Under the pieces are notes generated by a model. It was not told where the DNA came from. It saw only the letters and a list, made by a program, of their open reading frames with translations, and made no database searches. From JANLQX01 sp043775075 (GTDB lineage: Bacteria > Actinomycetota > Acidimicrobiia > Acidimicrobiales > JANYDT01): a stretch of 19,744 nt of DNA. The stretch lies in assembly GCA_043775075.1 (NCBI GenBank), contig JAYVSS010000074.1, forward strand, positions 1 to 19,744, given 5' to 3'. Within the stretch, counting starts at the first letter, position 1. The number at the start of each line of letters is the position of its first letter. The position numbers were made by a program, and so were the translations under genes. This document shows positions 14,104 to 19,744 of this stretch, one piece after another.

Positions 14104-15564
14104 ATGAGAGTTCGAATCAGCGTAGTTATGGCGTCAGCCCTGGTCCTCGGGGCATCGATCAGCGCATCCGCAGTTGTTGGAAACACGGTCACCGTGACCG
14201 GAGGGAGTCCGTTCATTGCCGGGTGTGAGCAAGTGACAACCGCAGCTGCATTCCCGGGAGCGGAGGTCGAGCCGTTCGTGGCGACCGACCCAAACAATGC
14301 GCAACGCCTCATTGGAGTGTGGCAGCAGGACCGATTCCCCGATGGCGGCTCGCGCGGGCTCGGCACGGCAACTTCCAACGACGGTGGCGCGAACTGGACC
14401 ACCGTCACGCCCCCGACGTTCAGTCGGTGCGCCGGCGGCACGCCCGCCAATGGCGGTGACCTCGAACGGGCCACCGATCCGTGGGTATCGATCGGAAAAG
14501 ATCGAAATGGGGCGAGTGTTGCGTACCAGATCAGCGATTCGTTCAACGATACGAACACGACCAATGCGATTCTCGTCAGTCGCTCGACCGACGGCGGCAC
14601 AACGTGGCAGAACCCGGTAACGGTTCTGCGCGAAAGCGGTGGGCGCGATGTCACCTTCGCTTTCAGTGACAAAGAGTCGATCACCGCCGACCCCACTCGG
14701 CCCTGTTACGCGTACGCGATTTGGGATCGACTCGTCGGCCCCGCTGGTAAGTCGAATGCGTCGGCGTCGGCCTTCGAACATGCATCTGGTTACCGCGGAC
14801 CGACATGGTTTTCGCGCACCACCGACTGCGGAGTGAGCTGGGAGCCCGCCCGTATGATCTTTGACCCAGGGCAGATTAACCAAACAATCGGCAATCAGAT
14901 TGCTGTTCTGGCAAACGGCACGCTCATCAATACCTTTGACCTGATCTACAACCAGAAAAACGCTCATGGTCTACGCGGCGAGAACATCGCCGTGCAACGT
15001 TCGACCGATGCCGGCGCAACGTGGGGTCCGGCGATCATCGTCGCCAAAGCACAAAGCACCGGAGTTACGTTCAACGGAACGCCGCTACGAACCGGGGACA
15101 ACATTCCCGATATTGCTGTTCTCGGGAACCGAGTCGTTCTTGGGTGGCAGGACAGTCGGTTCTCTTCGGGCGCCCACGACGACGCGGTCGTCGCCGACTC
15201 CACCGACGGTGGTCTGACCTGGACGGCACCGGTCCGCGTCGGCCCGGGTCTCCTGCCAGCGTTCAACGTCGCGGTTGAATTCACCGCAAACGGTCGACTC
15301 GGAGTTGGCTATCACCAACTCGCGGTGGACGGTGGAGTCACTCGCTGGCTTGCAACGGACACAGCCGGGTCGATAGGCGCACTTGTACCGTCGATGCTGT
15401 CCGGCGGGTCGGCAAACGTGATTACGAACGCACCGATCGCCCGAGGGTATTTCCTCGGCGATTATCAAGGTTTGACCGCGAGCGGGGAGAACTTGGTCTC
15501 GTTCTACGTCAACCCGAACACGACGGGGCCGAACAACACGGACGTTTACGCCACTATCTCGTAA
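14104..15564 (+). CDS. Secreted Asp-box (BNR repeat, sialidase-fold) protein
   Basis: The 486-residue product has a Sec signal peptide (MRVRISVVMASALVLGASISASA). Five Asp-box motifs of the form S/T-x-D-x-G-x-T/S-W follow: NDGGANW (14374-14397), TDGGTTW (14584-14607), TDCGVSW (14818-14841), TDAGATW (15001-15024) and TDGGLTW (15199-15222). Five blades separated by about 60-80 residues predict a six-bladed beta-propeller as in sialidases and related BNR proteins. I do not see the full sialidase arginine triad or FRIP motif, so it may be a sialidase-like hydrolase, lectin or non-enzymatic propeller. The ATG at 14104 is chosen since upstream extension would precede the signal peptide with uncharacteristic sequence. 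The amine oxidase gene begins 40 bp downstream. Confidence 0.85.
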   Translation: MRVRISVVMASALVLGASISASAVVGNTVTVTGGSPFIAGCEQVTTAAAFPGAEVEPFVATDPNNAQRLIGVWQQDRFPDGGSRGLGTATSNDGGANWTTVTPPTFSRCAGGTPANGGDLERATDPWVSIGKDRNGASVAYQISDSFNDTNTTNAILVSRSTDGGTTWQNPVTVLRESGGRDVTFAFSDKESITADPTRPCYAYAIWDRLVGPAGKSNASASAFEHASGYRGPTWFSRTTDCGVSWEPARMIFDPGQINQTIGNQIAVLANGTLINTFDLIYNQKNAHGLRGENIAVQRSTDAGATWGPAIIVAKAQSTGVTFNGTPLRTGDNIPDIAVLGNRVVLGWQDSRFSSGAHDDAVVADSTDGGLTWTAPVRVGPGLLPAFNVAVEFTANGRLGVGYHQLAVDGGVTRWLATDTAGSIGALVPSMLSGGSANVITNAPIARGYFLGDYQGLTASGENLVSFYVNPNTTGPNNTDVYATIS

Positions 15565-15604
15565 AGATCACCTTCGCTTTCGCCAACCACCTCGGAGGTA
15601 TTAC

Positions 15605-17323
15605 GTGACACGAACATCACTTCTTGCTGCACTCCAGCGGGTCAGCCAGACCGCTCGCGCCGCCGATAAGGCTGGCGTCGACCCATCCGAGGCAGCTGGC
15701 CAGCGGCACGCGCACCTAGCCTCCGACGAAGCGTTGTCTCGCCGACAATTCCTCACCGCCGGAGTTGTGGGAGCCGCAGCCGCGTCGACCGTTGGACAAC
15801 TCGTCCTCGCTCGCCGGGCCGATGCCGCACCCCGACCGAGTTCTCAGCCGTCTATCGCGATCGTGGGCGCGGGCATCAGCGGCATGTCCGCAGCGATGAC
15901 CTTGCGTGATGCGGGCTTCACCCGCGTAACGGTGTACGAGGCCAACTCCCGAATCGGTGGCCGCACCTTCACCCGTTCGGGTGACGGGTTCTTCGAGCAC
16001 GGACAGTGGGCCGAGTGGGGCGGGGAGCTGATCGACTCCGGGCATAAGACCGTCTTCGCCCTCTGCCGCCGCTACGGCTTTTCGACCATCGATCTCGGAT
16101 GGCATTCCGTCGTCAACAACGGCGCGACCGACACCCTTTACTTCAACGGCGGCTACTACCCGTGGGACGTTGCGGTGACCGATTGGAAGGCGGCCGGCCT
16201 CGAGCAGGTGATCCAGACCCAGATGGCCACCCTACCCGCCTACCCATGGCCCTACGATGCCGTTTGGACACCCGAAGCGCTCGCCATTTCGCGCATGACA
16301 ATTGCTCAGTGGATCGACCGATATGTCCCCGGTGGACGTTCGTCGAGCCTCGGTCGTTTCATCGACGTTGCCTACGCCATCGAGTTCGGCGAAGACGTTG
16401 ACCGGTTGTCGGTGCTCAACCTCCTCGGGCTGCTCGGTTTCTCCAACGGCGGGGGCACCGGAGCGTGGTGGGTCTACGGCAAATCCGATGAACGCTTCAA
16501 AAGCGTCGGCGGTAACCAGCAGCTTTCGCGGGCCCAAGCAGCGGAGGTGGGCAGCTCGAACATGGCGCTCGGCTGGGCATTGACCGGGGCGCGCCGACAG
16601 ACCGATGGTCGGGCTCGTCTCGATTTCACCGTTGGAGCATCGACCACCTCGGTTGTGGCAGACCGGGTGATCCTGGCAATTCCGCTCGGCGTCATGAAGC
16701 GACTCAAAGCTGCTGGGGGCTTCACCGGCTCCGGCTTCGACACAGACCCACGGAAAATGGGAAGTATCGAAACCCTCGGCTTCGGGGCCGATAACAAGCT
16801 CCAACTGCAAATCTCTGACCGTTTCTGGACGCAGGGCGGCGTGTGGGGCAACGGCAACGGCGAGTCATACGCCGACACCGGGTACCAGGAAGCCTGGCCA
16901 GTCACGACCGGCCAGCCTGGAAACACCGGGATCATCAACAACTACACCGGCGGAAGCGTGTCCCGGCAACTCAACCCGTCTGCCCCCTTCAGCGATACGT
17001 GGTCTTCGCGCACCGCTGCGGCCTACGTGACGAATGCGGCGAAGACCTTCCTTGGCCAGATCGAGCCCGTCTATCCAGGAATCTCGGCGCGATGGACCGG
17101 CAAAGCACAACTCTCGGTCTGGCACGTGAACCCCTTCTCGTGGGGCGCGTACGCCTACTACCCGCCGGGCTACTGCGAGCAGTACTGCACGGTCGAACGC
17201 ATGCCGGCCCGCCCGTTCCACTTTGCCGGCGAACACGTTTCTCAGGACGCCCAGGGATACATCGAAGGCGGCGCGATCGAGGGGATCCGGGCGGCCAACG
17301 AAATTGCCACGGACTATCGATAA
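15605..17323 (+). CDS. Tat-exported flavin amine oxidase
   Basis: The 572-residue FAD enzyme belongs to the monoamine oxidase/L-amino-acid oxidase superfamily, which oxidises amines to imines and releases hydrogen peroxide. The twin-arginine signal SRRQFLTAGVVGAAAAS (from residue 45) ends near ADAAP. The Rossmann motif IAIVGAGISGMSAA is at 84-97, E112 follows for ribose, and GGRTFTR lies at 118-124. HGQWAEWGGELIDSGH and the C-terminal FAD-contact block FHFAGEHVSQDAQGYIEGG close the fold. The GTG start at 15605 is well supported by GGAGG six bases upstream. The 44 residues before the twin arginines are unusually long. The start lies 40 bp after the Asp-box gene, so a shared transcript is likely. 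The substrate (amine or amino acid) is undetermined. Confidence 0.92.
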   Translation: MTRTSLLAALQRVSQTARAADKAGVDPSEAAGQRHAHLASDEALSRRQFLTAGVVGAAAASTVGQLVLARRADAAPRPSSQPSIAIVGAGISGMSAAMTLRDAGFTRVTVYEANSRIGGRTFTRSGDGFFEHGQWAEWGGELIDSGHKTVFALCRRYGFSTIDLGWHSVVNNGATDTLYFNGGYYPWDVAVTDWKAAGLEQVIQTQMATLPAYPWPYDAVWTPEALAISRMTIAQWIDRYVPGGRSSSLGRFIDVAYAIEFGEDVDRLSVLNLLGLLGFSNGGGTGAWWVYGKSDERFKSVGGNQQLSRAQAAEVGSSNMALGWALTGARRQTDGRARLDFTVGASTTSVVADRVILAIPLGVMKRLKAAGGFTGSGFDTDPRKMGSIETLGFGADNKLQLQISDRFWTQGGVWGNGNGESYADTGYQEAWPVTTGQPGNTGIINNYTGGSVSRQLNPSAPFSDTWSSRTAAAYVTNAAKTFLGQIEPVYPGISARWTGKAQLSVWHVNPFSWGAYAYYPPGYCEQYCTVERMPARPFHFAGEHVSQDAQGYIEGGAIEGIRAANEIATDYR

Positions 17324-17325
17324 TC

Positions 17326-17393
17326 CTTCCGGCCCCCACTTTGCCAGGTGGTCTACGGTTTGGTGGGGTTCCGGTCCGATATCGAGCCGGAAG
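17326..17393 (+). other. Nested inverted repeats between amine oxidase and lipoprotein genes
   Basis: CTTCCGGC (17326-17333) is exactly complementary to GCCGGAAG (17386-17393). Inside it CCCCAC (17334-17339) pairs with GTGGGG (17363-17368). A competing hairpin TTCCGG (17369-17374) with CCGGAA (17387-17392) is also possible. The region could be a terminator for the amine oxidase transcript or a folded leader of the lipoprotein mRNA; there is no U-tract. Confidence 0.4.
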
Positions 17394-17432
17394 CACGACT
17401 ACTGGGCGCGTTTCACTCCGGAGGCTTGACTG

Positions 17433-19235
17433 ATGCAGCACGCAAAACACCTGTCGGCGACTGCGGCTGCACTGTCGCTCGCCCTGATGCTCACATCCTG
17501 CGGTGGCTCCTCGAAGAGTGCCTCGTCGGCCGCACAGACAACACCGGAGACGGTTCCCGTCACGAGCGCAACGCAGACACCGACCACCGGGGCGCCCGAA
17601 CTGCTGACTCCGATCTTCGTCGCCGCCGTGCAACCAATAGCGACGGACGGGCTCATCGCCGGGAAACGCCCGCCGTCGAGCACCCCGTTGGCTGACTACA
17701 TCCGAACGCTCGCCGCCGGTGACGCCGATCTATTGGCCGTCGCCGACAGCGTGGCGGTGGCCGAAGGTCGGGCACTCGACCAGATCGGAACAGACGTGGA
17801 AGGGGGCGCCGGAATTGCCGGTGTCGTACCGACGACGGCCAAATCCGCGAGCGACGGACCGATCACCGAGTCGACGGTGGCGGCCCCGGCGCTCGGTGGC
17901 GGGCGAGGGTTCGCCGTCCGTGTCCAGGCCACCGCTGCTGCGCCACGTCCGTTCGCCGACCTGGGCATGGTGAACTCGATGCTGTCCAACCTGTTCGGCA
18001 GCCTGGTTCCCCCGGGTGCCGAGGTGGCGGCGGGAAAGTCGCCGCCGGTGACCATCTCCGACGAAGGTTCGACGGTCACCGGTTCCATCGGGCTCGACGT
18101 GAAGGCCGACGGGACTACCGCCTTCGGGATGGACTTCGATGTGAAGGTCGACCGGGCCGCCAAGAGCGGTGAGGCGGGGGCAAAGGGGGTGGAGGCGGCC
18201 AAAGGTTCGGCGTCGATGGGATTCGACGCGACGGCGAACCCTTGTCCTGACGCCAACGGGATCGTGAACATCAAGTTCAGGGCCAAGTTGGGCGCCAATA
18301 TCAACGTCGGGGCCAAGAGTGCGATCGGCACCACCGAGGTGTCGGGCACGGCGAAGGTCAATGTCGACGACTCGGCCTCGGTGACCGGGTTCGACATGGA
18401 CGCCCGCCAACAGAGCACGGGCACGAACGCTGCCGGCACCGGAACGTTCGTGGACACCAGTGCTTCCGTGCGGCTGCGGTATCAAGGGAACGATAGGGGG
18501 ACGACCACGACCGGCGACAAGTTGAACCGTGAATCGCAAGCCGTTGACTTCGCCGAGCGAAATCGGCTCCACGAAGACGGGATGAACAAGGCTGCCGACT
18601 TCGTCTTGGGCTACGTTGCGGCCCTCGAGGTGTATTGGAAGGGCGGTAGGTGCGTGAAGGTCGTCGCCGCTTCACCCGGCCGAGTCAAACCGGGCACGGT
18701 CAGTCCGATCCAGGTATCGGTGGTCCACAAACTCGAAGGCGTACCGCTGGCCGTGCCCGTCGACGCCACCCTCAAGGGACCGCAAAGCATCGACATCACC
18801 CGCATCGAACGCTCGCCCGGCACGATCACCCACACCGCCTCCGAAGACCCGAAGTCAACGGCCACCGTTGAACTGGTCAGCACGTCGCGCCGGGGCATTG
18901 GAAAAGCCTCCGTCTCCATCGAGGTCGGCGAGTCCAACGCCTATGTCGTCGTCGGCGGACTCGAGGACTTCCAGGTGAACCAGACAGTGTGCGACGTGAT
19001 GGCGCCGTTCGTATTGACATCGCCGGGTGTGGCATCGATGACGTTCAGTGGTGGCCTTTCCGGAAAGGTCGAGGCTTCAGGGGTGTTCAACCTGCACTAC
19101 GTCGGTACGTACGCCATCACGTTGCCCGATGGCCCGGGCAAACCCGGCACCATGAGTTCGTCCAGCAGCGGATCGATCCATGGTGAGGCCGGTGCCGGCA
19201 CGGAGAAATACACGCTTACCCCCACCACCTGTTGA
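17433..19235 (+). CDS. Large exported lipoprotein, unknown family
   Basis: The 600-residue protein has a lipoprotein signal peptide: MQHAKHLSATAAALSLALML then the lipobox LTSC, with the cysteine at residue 23 to be lipidated and a Gly/Ser linker after it. The mature part contains a low-complexity Thr/Ala stretch, a strand-rich middle (repeated short K/D/G patterns such as SIGLDVKADGTTAFGMDFDVKVD), a probable helix (FAERNRLHEDGMNKAADFVLGYVAAL), and a C-terminal strand-rich domain from about VVAASPGRVKPG. The ATG at 17433 follows GGAGG by eight bases. I recognise no catalytic motif. A frameshifted relative of its C-terminal domain lies directly downstream, so the family has been locally duplicated. 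Probable surface-exposed adhesive or binding protein; this is a guess from composition. Confidence 0.8.
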   Translation: MQHAKHLSATAAALSLALMLTSCGGSSKSASSAAQTTPETVPVTSATQTPTTGAPELLTPIFVAAVQPIATDGLIAGKRPPSSTPLADYIRTLAAGDADLLAVADSVAVAEGRALDQIGTDVEGGAGIAGVVPTTAKSASDGPITESTVAAPALGGGRGFAVRVQATAAAPRPFADLGMVNSMLSNLFGSLVPPGAEVAAGKSPPVTISDEGSTVTGSIGLDVKADGTTAFGMDFDVKVDRAAKSGEAGAKGVEAAKGSASMGFDATANPCPDANGIVNIKFRAKLGANINVGAKSAIGTTEVSGTAKVNVDDSASVTGFDMDARQQSTGTNAAGTGTFVDTSASVRLRYQGNDRGTTTTGDKLNRESQAVDFAERNRLHEDGMNKAADFVLGYVAALEVYWKGGRCVKVVAASPGRVKPGTVSPIQVSVVHKLEGVPLAVPVDATLKGPQSIDITRIERSPGTITHTASEDPKSTATVELVSTSRRGIGKASVSIEVGESNAYVVVGGLEDFQVNQTVCDVMAPFVLTSPGVASMTFSGGLSGKVEASGVFNLHYVGTYAITLPDGPGKPGTMSSSSSGSIHGEAGAGTEKYTLTPTTC

Positions 19236-19402
19236 CGGCGATCACAATACGGCGAGGAACCTTCAGTACGGCGTTGACTTCGTCCGGGGGGGTCATGTTC
19301 GAGGCTCTGCGCCGGCTGAACCAGGTGTTGTTCGGTCCGAGGTTCGATCCGGGGTTCGTTCGCCGGGTGGTCTGCGGTTCTTCAGCCTCGCTCTCAGCGT
19401 GA

Positions 19403-19744
19403 TGTCGAGCCGGTAGCAGGGACACGTCGCCGATCACTCTGGCGGGGGTGTCGCTTATTTTGGCTGGACCGATTGGGCTGGACAAGATCGCCAAAGCATT
19501 GGTCCCGTTGGTGGCCAGGGTCCCGGTGTTCCGATCGTTGTCGGTGCGCTCGCAGGCTTCGTCTGACGGCCCGCCCCGGTGAGCCCAACAAGAGCGGAAC
19601 CGTATCGATGGAGGCCCGGTCGGAGCGTGGAGTGGTTAAGACCACCATTGATCTCGATACCAATCGGTCCAACGCCTACCTCGCCAGTGGCGGGGTCGGG
19701 GCGAAGCTCGCCGGGACCGGCACGTACACCGTGACGGGTGAGCA
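19403..19744 (+). pseudogene. Frameshifted partial paralogue of the upstream lipoprotein, cut by window end
   Basis: Two reading frames resemble consecutive parts of the C-terminal domain of the lipoprotein just upstream. In the first (open from 19403 to a TGA at 19580-19582), VSLILAGPIGLDKIA resembles VDATLKGPQSIDIT. In the second (from about 19578), GEPNKSGTV then RSERGVVKTTIDLD and SNAYLASGG resemble SEDPKSTATV, TSRRGIGKASVSIE and SNAYVVVGG. Removing one C from the CCCC run at 19574-19577 joins them into one frame. No start codon, signal peptide or ribosome site is seen upstream. A decayed duplicate is the simplest reading; sequencing error at the C run is the alternative. Confidence 0.5.

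Noticed and set aside
19180..19416. Small plus-strand frame after the lipoprotein
   Set aside because: It begins inside the lipoprotein in another frame and shows neither ribosome site nor recognisable sequence.

Overview
The window reads as a high-GC actinobacterial chromosome, most likely of the class Acidimicrobiia (inferred from codon use, Tat- and lipobox-exported proteins, leaderless-looking starts, and a tandem glycine riboswitch upstream of a single-chain gcvP). No phage, transposase, integrase or CRISPR array was seen.

Layout. Positions 1-487 hold no convincing gene, except perhaps the first 11 codons of a minus-strand gene leaving the left edge. Positions 488-2424 (minus) hold a monooxygenase-fold small protein translationally coupled (GTGA overlap) to a secreted two-domain protein, followed by a smaller secreted protein. 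Positions 2425-5122 are two mirrored regulatory modules. Each has a TetR-type repressor divergent from small enzyme-like genes: TetR-1 with the monooxygenase-like gene, and TetR-2 with a SnoaL/NTF2-like gene plus an NAD(P)-binding reductase. The two repressors are visibly related. Positions 5123-5400 are intergenic and carry a perfect octamer array. tRNA-Leu(UAA) and a small hypothetical gene lie on the minus strand up to 5866. A very long, disordered, C-terminally membrane-anchored protein (6005-8524) converges on a GNAT acetyltransferase across a hairpin terminator.

Positions 9371-12578 are a tandem glycine riboswitch and gcvP, the decarboxylating subunit of glycine cleavage. It is convergent with, and overlaps by 10 bp, an MFS exporter (minus). 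Positions 14104-17323 are an export pair: a Sec-exported Asp-box (sialidase-fold) protein and a Tat-exported flavin amine oxidase. Positions 17433-19235 encode a lipoprotein of unknown family. After it, 19403-19744 carries a frameshifted partial relative of that lipoprotein, running off the right edge.

How they fit together. The best-understood unit is glycine sensing and catabolism: riboswitch, possible ribosome-site switch, GcvP. The most system-like unit that I cannot match to a described pathway is the double TetR cassette, which looks like two duplicated and diverged ligand-sensing switches controlling small aromatic- or polyketide-type modifying enzymes. The exported Asp-box protein and amine oxidase are probably made together and act outside the membrane.
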